The notes under the pieces: model-generated | The model's input: the letters and a program-made list of their open reading frames with translations, nothing else | The model's database searches: none | What the model was told of the DNA's origin: nothing | Program-made: the position numbers and the translations under genes | NCBI GenBank assembly: GCA_016840515.1 | Contig: JAEOSF010000038.1 | Coordinates: forward strand, 1-36,524 | Source of the DNA: Candidatus Borrarchaeum yapensis | GTDB taxonomy: Archaea > Asgardarchaeota > Sifarchaeia > Borrarchaeales > Borrarchaeaceae | Length of the DNA stretch: 36,524 nt | Direction: 5' to 3' | Shown: in pieces, positions 18,010 to 25,519 of the stretch | How positions within the stretch are numbered: the stretch's first letter is position 1 | Layout: each line of letters starts with the position of its first letter

Positions 18010-18495
18010 ATGTCTGAAAAGAAGCGCCTAAATGCAATGATGATTTATAAACTGCTCCCTCAAACTAACTGTCGAATTTGCGGCGAACCAAATTGCATGG
18101 CATTTGCAGTTAAATTACTTAACCGTTCAGTAGAACTCAAGCAATGTACACCGCTCTTCGAAGAAGAACAATATGCAGAAAAGGCGGAAAAACTCAAAGA
18201 ATTGGTTGCTCCACTTGAACAGGCGAAAGAAACCGGAATCATTTTAGAGGAGGAAAAGTGCATTGGATGTGGTAATTGTGTTGTTTGCTGTCCAGCGAAT
18301 GCAGCGATCGCGCCAGAAACTTCTGGGGGCAAAGGAGTCAAAGACGAAACAAATCCCGATCTCATATTCATAGTGGAAAAAGGAGCAGCAAAAATTTGTA
18401 AACTTGAAAAGTGCCGCAGATACGAACCACCTCGAACATCGTGTAGGGTTTGCGAAATTTTATGCCCAACGAAAGCAATTGAAATACTTCAATGA
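18010..18495 (+). CDS. fwdG: FwdG-like iron-sulfur protein with N-terminal Fe-S domain
   Basis: The product is about 161 residues from ATG at 18010; the upstream in-frame codons from 17965 are rejected because a GAGGT lies just before this ATG. The N-terminal domain (LPQTNCRICGEPNCMAFAV, with Cys21, Cys24, Cys29 and a later Cys46) matches the small Fe-S domain shared with corrinoid and electron-transport proteins. Next come a ferredoxin motif CIGCGNCVVCCP and an atypical second motif built from CKLEKC, then CRVCEILCP. Position 9 bases before fwdB indicates it serves formylmethanofuran dehydrogenase as an electron-carrying subunit. The symbol is by context and is less certain than those of fwdA, fwdB, fwdC and fwdD. 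Confidence 0.82.
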   Translation: MSEKKRLNAMMIYKLLPQTNCRICGEPNCMAFAVKLLNRSVELKQCTPLFEEEQYAEKAEKLKELVAPLEQAKETGIILEEEKCIGCGNCVVCCPANAAIAPETSGGKGVKDETNPDLIFIVEKGAAKICKLEKCRRYEPPRTSCRVCEILCPTKAIEILQ

Positions 18496-18504
18496 GTTGA
18501 TAGC

Positions 18505-19803
18505 ATGCCAAAAGAGATCTCTGACGTGATATGTCCAGGTTGTGGAGTTCTCTGCGACGATATCAAAGTGAAACTAAAGGAAAATACAGTTGTAACAAAT
18601 TATAATGCGTGTTCTAAAGGCAACGCAAAATTCCTTGATATCGCCGCTAATAGAATACTTAAACCAACAATAATGACTGATAAAACCACTAAAGAAATTG
18701 ATTTAGACTCTGCGCTTTCGAAAACAGCAGAAATATTGATTAATGCAGAGTCCCCTACCCTCTACGGCTGGAGCGCTACAACTTGTGAAGCACAAAGGCT
18801 TGGCATTCAACTCGCCAAAGAATTAAAAGGGACCGTAGATAGCACGTCTTCATTCTGCCACGGCGTAACACTTTCAACTCTCTTAGAGTGCTCGTGGAGT
18901 ACTGCAACTCTTGGTGAAGTCATGAATAGAGCTGATGTGATCTTATATTGGGGTGCTAATCCTATAGAATCACATCCAAGACATATGTCACGGTATAGTA
19001 CAGTACCGCGTGGTATTTTCAGACAAGCTGGAAAAGATGAGCGAACCGTTGTTGTTATAGATATCCGTAAGACACGAACTGCTAATATTGCTGATCGTTT
19101 TCTTGAAGTTGAACCTAATCGCGATTTCGAAATAATTAGCGTTATGCGTTCTCTTTTGAACGGATATCGTCCAAATATAGAAACCGTTGCAAATGTCCCT
19201 TTAAAAGAAGTAGACCGACTGCTTGAACTAATTAAAGAGGCGAATTTTTGTTCAATATTCTTTGGATTAGGCTTATTGATGAGTGCAGGAACGTATCATA
19301 ATATCTCTAGTCTTCTTTCGTTTGTTGCTGAACTCAACCAATTTGCGAAAGTCGTTGCTATTCCCATGATTGGACATTATAACATGATTGGATTTAATCA
19401 TGTATGTAGTTGGTTAACTGGATTCCCTTATGGCGTAGATTTCCGTAAAGAACATCCCATGTTTAATCCTGGCGAAACAACAATTGTAGAACTACTACAG
19501 AGGAAGGAAATTGATGCAATGTTGTGTATTGCTTCTGATCCTGTTTCCACGTTGCCATATTCATTAACATCATATCTGAAAGAAATTCCTCTCATCACAA
19601 TGGATCGCCAAATGACCCCTACAACACGAATCTCAAAAATAGTCATTCCAGTAGCATTATCTGGTATTGAAGTTAGTGGCACCGCCTATCGTATGGATTC
19701 TGTTCCTCTTTATATGAGAAACATTCTCACTCCACCAGATGGCATTTTATCTGACGAAATGATTTTACAAAAATTGTTAGAACTTGTAAAAGAAAAAAAA
19801 TAA
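18505..19803 (+). CDS. fwdB: Formylmethanofuran dehydrogenase subunit B (catalytic, Mo/W)
   Basis: FwdB reduces CO2 to formate at a tungsten or molybdenum bis-pterin centre. The 432-residue product has the N-terminal [4Fe-4S] ligands CPGCGVLCDD with a following Cys36, and Cys118 in STSSFCHGVT at the position of the metal-ligating Cys or Sec of the family. It is a plain TGC codon here, so no selenocysteine is needed. GANPIESHPRH and the VEVNRD-like VEPNRDFE are further markers. It is co-transcribed with the fwdG-like gene. The pterin-binding domain completed by FwdD is encoded separately at 12243-12641. W versus Mo cannot be decided from sequence. Confidence 0.96.
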   Translation: MPKEISDVICPGCGVLCDDIKVKLKENTVVTNYNACSKGNAKFLDIAANRILKPTIMTDKTTKEIDLDSALSKTAEILINAESPTLYGWSATTCEAQRLGIQLAKELKGTVDSTSSFCHGVTLSTLLECSWSTATLGEVMNRADVILYWGANPIESHPRHMSRYSTVPRGIFRQAGKDERTVVVIDIRKTRTANIADRFLEVEPNRDFEIISVMRSLLNGYRPNIETVANVPLKEVDRLLELIKEANFCSIFFGLGLLMSAGTYHNISSLLSFVAELNQFAKVVAIPMIGHYNMIGFNHVCSWLTGFPYGVDFRKEHPMFNPGETTIVELLQRKEIDAMLCIASDPVSTLPYSLTSYLKEIPLITMDRQMTPTTRISKIVIPVALSGIEVSGTAYRMDSVPLYMRNILTPPDGILSDEMILQKLLELVKEKK

Positions 19804-19821
19804 CTTTGAACGACCTTTTAA

Positions 19822-20688
19822 TTATAATAAGGGATCTGGCTGTTTATGTTCAACTAGTTTTGGCAACCGTGCTCGTGTCACCAACAATTGTGTATCCATT
19901 CTTACTATTCTGTTAGCAATGATTTTTTTCCCTTGCTCAGTTAACGCAAAAACTGGAATACCTACTCCAATTTGAAGTAATGCCGTTGCTCCTACTTCTC
20001 GAATTGCCTTAGAAGCGCATCCCCAGATGAGATCACATCCATCTGCTAACATTGATGCCTGTTGGGGAGAAATACCTGTCGTGTGAACTGCTAGGATTGT
20101 TAGCTTACCATTGGCTTGTTTTTCATAATCCCTGAGTAAAGGGATTTTTTCAGCGTCTACTCCAGCAAGAGTTACTGCCACTTTTTTAGTTAATGAGAAT
20201 GCCCTTTTCACGCCCCCCATCTGATCTATTGCCCCTGTCTTTGGATCTAATACGATCCCGCCTTTATTTTCCAGCTGATTTATTGTCTCTGGAATCGGTG
20301 ATGTCTTTACTAATCCTGTCATTCGAGCACCAATCCCCTGAACTAGTTCTGGTGACTTCACTAATACAGTTCCCCCACCATCACACGCACATACCGTAAT
20401 ATCTATCAATCCCTCGTGCATTGCATCCCTCAACATCTCTGATGCCCCGAAGGGCACGTCTCTCCCTTTATATTCTAGCAATCTGTTTTTTGTAAAAAAT
20501 CCAAACTCATTTATTTTTAATTCAACACTTTTGCGAATGCTCTCTGGAGTCTCTTTTGTTCCACCACCGTAAAATTCATGTCGTAAAGGGCAATGAGTCA
20601 CTAATGGTTTTCCAACTTCAATCACTTTCCCGTTCTTTATGACAACTCTAGCTTTTGCAACTTCAATTACATGTTCATCTTCACTCAT
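19822..20688 (-). CDS. Methanogenesis marker protein 8 (DUF2099 family)
   Basis: The 288-residue protein fits the methanogenesis marker 8 pattern I know: an opening IEVAKARVVIKNGKVIEVG, a CPLRHEF segment, FGASEMLRDAM, the glycine-rich ACDGGGTVLV, VQGIGARMTGLVKTSPIPET, and a late VHTTGISPQQA with CASKAIREVGA. The biochemical function of the family is not established. It was defined by co-occurrence with methanogenesis but is also found in archaea with only the H4MPT branch. It converges on fwdB, 18 bases apart, within the C1 island. There are no membrane helices. Confidence 0.85.
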   Translation of the reverse strand: MSEDEHVIEVAKARVVIKNGKVIEVGKPLVTHCPLRHEFYGGGTKETPESIRKSVELKINEFGFFTKNRLLEYKGRDVPFGASEMLRDAMHEGLIDITVCACDGGGTVLVKSPELVQGIGARMTGLVKTSPIPETINQLENKGGIVLDPKTGAIDQMGGVKRAFSLTKKVAVTLAGVDAEKIPLLRDYEKQANGKLTILAVHTTGISPQQASMLADGCDLIWGCASKAIREVGATALLQIGVGIPVFALTEQGKKIIANRIVRMDTQLLVTRARLPKLVEHKQPDPLL

Positions 20689-20742
20689 TTTTGTCCAACA
20701 ACCTACAGAAAATTAGTTTGTTGATTCCAATCGTGCATAAAT

Positions 20743-21576
20743 CTAGCCAGAAAGGATTTTCTTTGACCTTAAACTCCAATCTTCGATGATCTCTAACTCA
20801 AGATCAAGTGTTTTTGCAAGTTGCTTACTATCAGATTCAACTAATTGTTGTAATGTGATTATGTTTTCTTCGATTAATCTGTAATTTACTTTTCTAGAAA
20901 TCCCTTTAAGCAAGGTAATCGGATAAAATTTCTTCTCTTCGATTATCGATTCCAATTCGTACCACGCCAGCAGTTCAATTCCCCTACAATTACAATATCT
21001 TTCAGCGTGTCGCGTGAACTTCGTATTGCCAACAATCATAGCGGATGTTACGGAATGAGAATTCTTACCATCTTGATAGCCTTCAATTACATCTTCAAGT
21101 ACAGCCCTAGTATTTCTGCAAACATCCAAGTCGGTAGGGGTATGATGATTTCTATGATGCTTAATTTCTATCAGTATTGTGTCTGTACCTTTTCGTGCAA
21201 TAGCATCAATTTCATGTTCCACACATTTTCCTCGACAAATACAATTAGGAGTGATTGAATAACCCACCTGCTCCAATAACAACTGGATATAGAGCTCAAA
21301 ATCGGGTTTTGAACGGAGAAGAGAGATCGCTTTTCGCAAATTGTTTCTATACGGTATAATTGTTTTATAGGGCTTCAAGTACTCATTAAACAGCATTTCG
21401 AGAATTTTTTTAGTTGATATGCCATCATAACTTCTATTTTCAATCTCACTAGCAATTTCTTCAGCCGTTTTTCGATCAACCTCTCCTCCACTTACTAGTA
21501 TGCATGTTTTGACAATTTTTTCTCTGTCAAAATCTTGTTTTGATCCATCGGCCTTTGTAACATATTTAAATGCCAT
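20743..21576 (-). CDS. ATP-cone plus Mrr-type endonuclease-like protein
   Basis: Three parts are visible in about 277 residues. An ATP-cone nucleotide-binding domain (about 1-90, starting FKYVTKADGSKQDFDREKIV) comes first. A restriction-endonuclease-fold Mrr-like domain follows, with the catalytic pattern EHEIDAIARKG then ILIEIKHH (Asp and Glu-x-Lys). A C-terminal helix-hairpin-helix-like segment spans about 220-277. Four cysteines (CICRGKC and later CNC) could form a zinc site. ATG at 21576 follows GTGAG and is preferred over GTG at 21585. Proteins of this build recur in archaea without a known role; DNA cleavage gated by nucleotide binding is a reasonable inference. No methyltransferase is beside it, so it is not an obvious classical restriction system. 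Confidence 0.85.
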   Translation of the reverse strand: MAFKYVTKADGSKQDFDREKIVKTCILVSGGEVDRKTAEEIASEIENRSYDGISTKKILEMLFNEYLKPYKTIIPYRNNLRKAISLLRSKPDFELYIQLLLEQVGYSITPNCICRGKCVEHEIDAIARKGTDTILIEIKHHRNHHTPTDLDVCRNTRAVLEDVIEGYQDGKNSHSVTSAMIVGNTKFTRHAERYCNCRGIELLAWYELESIIEEKKFYPITLLKGISRKVNYRLIEENIITLQQLVESDSKQLAKTLDLELEIIEDWSLRSKKILSG

Positions 21577-21722
21577 ATTTCTCACTTTGAATATTCAAAT
21601 GATCTTCAGCATATATATCATGTGAGGTTTTTCAGCCTAACTTGAACTAGCATATTCTGCTTCTTCTTTCAAGTAATATATTAAAAATCATTTAATAAAT
21701 TCATTGCAATAAAGTAGGTTTA

Positions 21723-22080
21723 GGTAAGCAACCTCTCGCAAAAGCGGTGAGGCTTATAGCTGCACTCCAGCTCAATCCTCTTACCAGAAGAGTTTCACCT
21801 TCATCACACGCTACATCATGGGTCGGCTTACACACGCCCAGCCAGACGTGCCTTACCCCACCAAAGCAAGGTAAGGGGCGGCCCCCTTCTCGTGGTCTCC
21901 AACGGAACATGGCTGAGTAGTCCCGTAGGCAGTATTTCCTGCCTCATGGGAGTCGAGGTGTAGTTCATGCTGAGTAGTAGTGTACCTAGCCTCCTGACGT
22001 GGCATCATCGGGAGATCATCACGCAACCGTTTCCACTTCCATGAGAGGTGTGCCTTTCGCCTTACACTACCACACCACAC
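21723..22080. ncRNA. GC-rich, strongly folded island; possible ncRNA or mobile-intron/IS remnant
   Basis: A sharply GC-rich block lies in AT-rich DNA with no convincing protein. Many perfect helices are present. GGTAAG (21723-21728) pairs CTTACC (21780-21785) and encloses two hairpins, CCTC/GAGG with a CGC/GCG top (21732-21752) and AGCTG/CAGCT (21758-21772). CCTTACC/GGTAAGG (21851-21876) competes with AAGGGG/CCCCTT (21873-21888). GGCAG/CTGCC (21928-21943) sits within CCC/GGG. A 10-base direct repeat GCTGAGTAGT occurs at 21912 and 21969. The minus strand begins exactly at the composition border with GTGTG, like a group II intron 5' end, and contains GAGGCTAGGTA, which I recall from intron domain I; no reverse transcriptase follows. 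A tnpB-end remnant is the alternative. Confidence 0.45.
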
Positions 22081-22098
22081 TTATTTATTTAAGAAGAA

Positions 22099-22187
22099 CT
22101 ATTTAAAGGTGGAGAGACCTTGGTAAAAGTGAACCCCTACTAATTCCTCTCAACCTAAAGGGTAGGGGCTTCCTTGAGGTGAAATAA
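22099..22187 (+). promoter_or_regulatory. Promoter and hairpin leader of the CooT-like gene
   Basis: A TATA element (CTATTTAAAGG, 22099-22109) predicts transcription starting around 22128-22133. The leader then begins at once with a hairpin, CCCCTAC (22134-22140) pairing GTAGGGG (22162-22168), followed by the ribosome binding site GAGGTG (22176-22181) and the TTG start at 22188. The layout suggests the hairpin influences translation. The frame GTGAAC-hairpin-CTTCCT also resembles the right-end hairpin of the IS605-type copies at 27505 and 36258, so descent from a transposon end is possible. Confidence 0.5.
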
Positions 22188-22502
22188 TTGTGTGAACTTT
22201 CAGTTTTGCTAAATAAAGATGGAGAATCACAACAAATTGCAAAAGATGTGGTATACGCACTTCAAAATGGAGATACATTGATTGTAAAAGATATTTTAGG
22301 AACTCCAACAGAAGTTTCATCAGCTATGATTGCAAAAGTGAATATTACGAATGAAACTCTTACCCTTATAGCCCATCCGTTAGTCGGGAAGTTCCTAAAG
22401 TTTTTTGCACTCTTAACAGATGAATCGGATATGCCAGAAATAGAGCAAGCCTGGGGTCAATTGAAGAAAGCAGGAGATGAACTAATTCTAAAAAAACAAT
22501 AA
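22188..22502 (+). CDS. CooT-like nickel-binding protein
   Basis: The product is 104 residues from TTG at 22188, with GAGGTG 6 bases upstream. The opening MCELSVLL with Cys2 matches the CooT family, in which the Cys next to the start binds nickel for CO dehydrogenase maturation. The middle (DTLIVKDILGTPTEVSSAMIAKVNITNETLTLI) fits the small beta-barrel of the family, with the typical order of hydrophobic strands. It is longer than the roughly 65-residue bacterial CooT through a C-terminal helix of about 35 residues. In an archaeon using the H4MPT branch, CODH/acetyl-CoA synthase needs nickel, so the context fits, although no CODH gene is in the window. Confidence 0.7.
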   Translation: MCELSVLLNKDGESQQIAKDVVYALQNGDTLIVKDILGTPTEVSSAMIAKVNITNETLTLIAHPLVGKFLKFFALLTDESDMPEIEQAWGQLKKAGDELILKKQ

Positions 22503-22566
22503 TATGGTCACGAATAATAGTCAAAGCATTCTTAGTCAAAAAGTGCGATCAAAAAGAAAAAATTAT

Positions 22567-22589
22567 GGCATCCCTTCTTTAGGGGTGCC
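22567..22589. terminator. Strong hairpin between convergent genes
   Basis: GGCATCCCT (22567-22575) pairs with AGGGGTGCC (22581-22589), nine pairs including one G-T wobble, with a 5-base loop. It lies between the CooT-like stop (22502) and the stop of the minus-strand microprotein (22626), as expected for a bidirectional termination or RNA-stability hairpin. There is no long T-run, so classical intrinsic termination is not demonstrated. A transposon-end hairpin is an alternative. Confidence 0.45.
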
Positions 22590-22625
22590 ACCCTCTATTC
22601 CCCATGTATTCTGGTTTAAGAAAAG

Positions 22626-22751
22626 CTAAGCGACTGCTACTCGTGGAACAGCAATTGGAATTTCTTCTATAGTTTGCAATAGTTCACAGCATTCTTCACA
22701 AATGTTGTTTAGACAAAACTCCTCCGGCATGTTTTTGCATGGAAGTTTCAT
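22626..22751 (-). CDS. Cys-rich microprotein
   Basis: This 41-residue frame runs from ATG at 22751 to TAG at 22628-22626. It has five cysteines in the first 22 residues: Cys5, Cys13, Cys18, Cys21 and Cys22, the last three in NNICEECCELL, followed by a short helix and a tail rich in Val and Ala. The spacing could hold a metal ion or small Fe-S cluster. Support for coding is the Cys pattern, the AT-rich promoter-like region directly upstream with repeated palindromes, and a hairpin just beyond the stop. There is no strong ribosome binding site. I do not recognise a family. Confidence 0.4.
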   Translation of the reverse strand: MKLPCKNMPEEFCLNNICEECCELLQTIEEIPIAVPRVAVA

Positions 22752-22769
22752 TTTTATCACACAATAGAT

Positions 22770-22879
22770 ACTATAGTTTACAATCATATAATATATTGTC
22801 ATTTTTAACTATAAATAGTTTATCAAAAAGGACTCCCCATAAATCATTCTTAAAAATAAAAAGATATACACTATATAGT
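22770..22879. repeat. Three ACTAT/ATAGT palindromes upstream of purB and the microprotein gene
   Basis: ACTATAGT (22770-22777), AACTATAAATAGTT (22807-22820) and ACTATATAGT (22870-22879) are palindromes sharing the half-site ACTAT. They lie in the 382-base gap between the microprotein start and purB. The rest of the gap is AT-rich, with no further gene visible. The set could be operators for a dimeric regulator of either gene; because some overlap TATA-like sequence, chance in AT-rich DNA is a real alternative. Confidence 0.4.
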
Positions 22880-23133
22880 TAAAAAATACTGCTTCCCTAT
22901 AGATGAATAGTAAAGAAAATGTACAAAGATCTCGATTTCAAGAATATGCTACTAGAAGTCAGTGATAATCAAAAAAAAATCATTATCAACTGATATTTTC
23001 CATTCTATCCTATTCAAATTAGATTAATATTCGGAGTCTTCACGAATTTTGCTATGTTAAAAGCTGAATTGCGGAATTGAAATTGAATGAAAATATATAT
23101 GGAAAACTTTGAACAACTTTTAGATGTGATATT

Positions 23134-24444
23134 ATGATTCACCCAACAGATCAAAGATATCTTGTCAAAGAATTAATTCCTTTTTTCTCAGAAGAGGGTT
23201 ATTTAGAATATAAATTAAGGGTTGAAAAAGCGTATGTAAGCGCTTTAAATAAAATTGGCGTTTGTCCAGACGAAATCACAGAAGAAATAATCACTCAAAC
23301 AGTTACCGCTGATGAAGTAAAACAAAAAGAAGCAATTCTAAAACATGATATTAGAGCACTAGTTGAAGTTTTGAGAGACAAGATATCAAATCCTGCGAAG
23401 CCCTATGTTCATCTCGGTCTGACGTCTTACGATGTTGTAAACACAGCACAGGCATTACTCATTAAGAATGCTACTAAGAAGGTAGTTCTTCCTAATTTAG
23501 TCAAATTAGAACTTGAATTAATCAGATTTGCAAGGGAAGAAAAGAATACTCTCCAAATTGGCCGTACACATGGACAGCATGCTGAGCCAACAACGTTTGG
23601 AAAGGAAATCGCAGTTTTTGTAGATCGAATAGGGCATGCAATTATTCGTATAAAGAATGCAAGTGATGGCTTAAAAGGGAAATTAAGTGGTGCTGTTGGT
23701 AGTAAAGCCTCTTTCAGCTTGATCCATGACCCTGGTGAATTAGAGTCTATTTTCATGAAGGAATTGGGTTTAAATGCAGCATCAATCACCACACAGCGAT
23801 TACCTCCTGAGGAACTTACGAATTACATGTGCCAAATCACAATCACTTTTGGAGCCATTGCTGACCTTGCAAACGATTTACGGCACCTACAACGAAGTGA
23901 AATCGGAGAAGTGGCAGAATATTTTGAAAAAAAACAAGTTGGTTCCTCTACTATGCCTCAAAAAAGAAATCCAATCAATCTTGAGAATATTATTTCTCAA
24001 TATAGAGCAGTTATGCCCCATATTATTACAGCACTATTAAATATAGAGTCCGAGCACCAAAGAGACTTACGCGATTCTGCTTCTACACGCTATATACTTC
24101 CTGAAGTTCTAAATGCATTTGTTCACTCTATCAATCGCTTAATCCAAGTAATAAAAACTCTGAAAGTCGATAGAGGACGAATGAAAGAGAATTTAAAACT
24201 CAATCGAGAGTTTTATTTAGCAGAGCCTGCGTATATCCAATTAGCGTTGCAGGGAGATCCGCAAGCGTATGACAAGGTACGTGAATTGACATTAAAAGCA
24301 CAAAAGGAAAATAGACCATTGAGTGATCTGTTACCTACGGATTTACTTGAAATTATTGGAGATTATACAGGCACATGTAAGGAGCAGGTAGACGAAATCA
24401 CCACTTATTGGGAAGATAAAATTGGAGAATTAGCAGATACCTAA
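23134..24444 (+). CDS. purB: Adenylosuccinate lyase
   Basis: The enzyme splits succinyl-AICAR and adenylosuccinate in purine synthesis. The 436-residue product has the fumarase/aspartase superfamily layout. It shows HLGLTSYDVVNTA (about 92-104), the histidine-bearing GRTHGQHAEPTTFG (about 143-156), and the flexible signature loop GSSTMPQKRNP (about 270-280) that carries the catalytic Ser. Length and opening (IHPTDQRYLVKELIPFFSEEGYL) match archaeal PurB. It appears monocistronic and converges on mch. No other purine genes are near. Confidence 0.97.
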   Translation: MIHPTDQRYLVKELIPFFSEEGYLEYKLRVEKAYVSALNKIGVCPDEITEEIITQTVTADEVKQKEAILKHDIRALVEVLRDKISNPAKPYVHLGLTSYDVVNTAQALLIKNATKKVVLPNLVKLELELIRFAREEKNTLQIGRTHGQHAEPTTFGKEIAVFVDRIGHAIIRIKNASDGLKGKLSGAVGSKASFSLIHDPGELESIFMKELGLNAASITTQRLPPEELTNYMCQITITFGAIADLANDLRHLQRSEIGEVAEYFEKKQVGSSTMPQKRNPINLENIISQYRAVMPHIITALLNIESEHQRDLRDSASTRYILPEVLNAFVHSINRLIQVIKTLKVDRGRMKENLKLNREFYLAEPAYIQLALQGDPQAYDKVRELTLKAQKENRPLSDLLPTDLLEIIGDYTGTCKEQVDEITTYWEDKIGELADT

Positions 24445-24514
24445 CGACCTGAAATAATAAAAAAGAGATGGAAATCTCCAAAAACTTCTTCATATTAGTT
24501 AAAATTTCTTTATA

Positions 24515-25510
24515 TCAAAATTTCTTTATATCAAGAGATTGCTGTAATACTGCTGTATTTATTTTACCTGCACTAACTGATTTGCCAGTTCTGAGGCTTG
24601 ATAGAACAACGGCTGCTGGACTGAAAAGTCCGGGGTCAACATTGAAGAAATCAAAATTCGCCTTCTTAAAAACATCGTAAAAGGGTTCGCCGTAATCTTT
24701 TGATGCTGCTGATGGAATTTGTGTGACAAATGCATTTAGGTCATCGTTAACTTCGTCGTTAACTTCGTAAAATGTTTTGCCTCCGTATAGTATCATGTCA
24801 TTTGTTTGGCTCATTGCTTTTTGTTCATCTGGGTTTACAGGAGCTATTGGTGCTGTTCCCGCTCCATATGTAACCTTTTTCGGATCGTATCCTAATGAGG
24901 TCATCTTATAGATTCCCATTTCAACGACTCTACCACTCACTTGTACTGAGCCCGCCATGCTGTTTGTCGGAGCCACAACCATATAGCATTGGTCTGGTGA
25001 AACTCCACAATTCTCTGCTAAGAACTCAGCTTCAGCTTCTCCAGGCAGGCGTTCTTTCATAGGTTCTAAGAAGACTACCGCAACATCAGCTTTGTCTTTA
25101 TAATTTAATTGAGAGAATTCATAATTTGGTAATAGTTTTTTAGGTTTGAGGGCTGAGGCTCGTGCTGGTCCAGAGGCATATCCATAGACTTTTCCCTCTG
25201 CTCCTTTGACCTTCCATCCTGCTAACTGTGAAGCTAATAGTGCGATAGGAGGATTATCTGTTACAACTGTGATTGCAGGAAGAGTGTTCTCTTCTATATC
25301 CATTGTTTTCACATTAGCTTTTCCTAATCCTCCAAGACATACCTCGGTCACATACCTTCCAGCTAGAAGCCCACCTTTTGCCTCTATTCCGCAATCTATA
25401 ACGGTTGCACCGTTGCTAAGTTCAGTAAATGTTACATTTATTAATTCAGATTTTTTATCCATTTTTTTAACTACATCTAACGCAAGCTTATTGACACTAG
25501 GCTTATTCAT
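24515..25510 (-). CDS. mch: Methenyl-tetrahydromethanopterin cyclohydrolase
   Basis: Mch interconverts 5-formyl-H4MPT and methenyl-H4MPT, the step after Ftr. From ATG at 25510 the product is 331 residues, in the family range. Family-typical segments include CGIEAKGGLLAGRYV, the YASGPARAS stretch, APTNSMAGSVQVSGR (about 187-201), and GAGTAPIAPVNPDEQKAM. The start was chosen because AGGTGAT, formed over the fwdC stop codon, sits 6 bases before this ATG; GTG at 25519 is the alternative. It is co-transcribed with and coupled to fwdC. Confidence 0.97.
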   Translation of the reverse strand: MNKPSVNKLALDVVKKMDKKSELINVTFTELSNGATVIDCGIEAKGGLLAGRYVTEVCLGGLGKANVKTMDIEENTLPAITVVTDNPPIALLASQLAGWKVKGAEGKVYGYASGPARASALKPKKLLPNYEFSQLNYKDKADVAVVFLEPMKERLPGEAEAEFLAENCGVSPDQCYMVVAPTNSMAGSVQVSGRVVEMGIYKMTSLGYDPKKVTYGAGTAPIAPVNPDEQKAMSQTNDMILYGGKTFYEVNDEVNDDLNAFVTQIPSAASKDYGEPFYDVFKKANFDFFNVDPGLFSPAAVVLSSLRTGKSVSAGKINTAVLQQSLDIKKF

Positions 25511-25519
25511 TAAAATCAC

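Noticed and set aside
18856..18858. Selenocysteine at the metal-ligand position of FwdB
   Set aside because: The codon for residue 118 is TGC, an ordinary cysteine.
21723..21785. Possible tRNA in the folded island
   Set aside because: The junction has two arms plus a closing stem but no acceptor stem, anticodon arm or TTC loop.
21701..22080. Two minus-strand frames in the GC-rich island
   Set aside because: The translations (for example the one starting MFRWRPREGG) look like read-through of structured GC-rich DNA; base pairing explains the sequence better. A tnpB-end remnant is kept only as an alternative.
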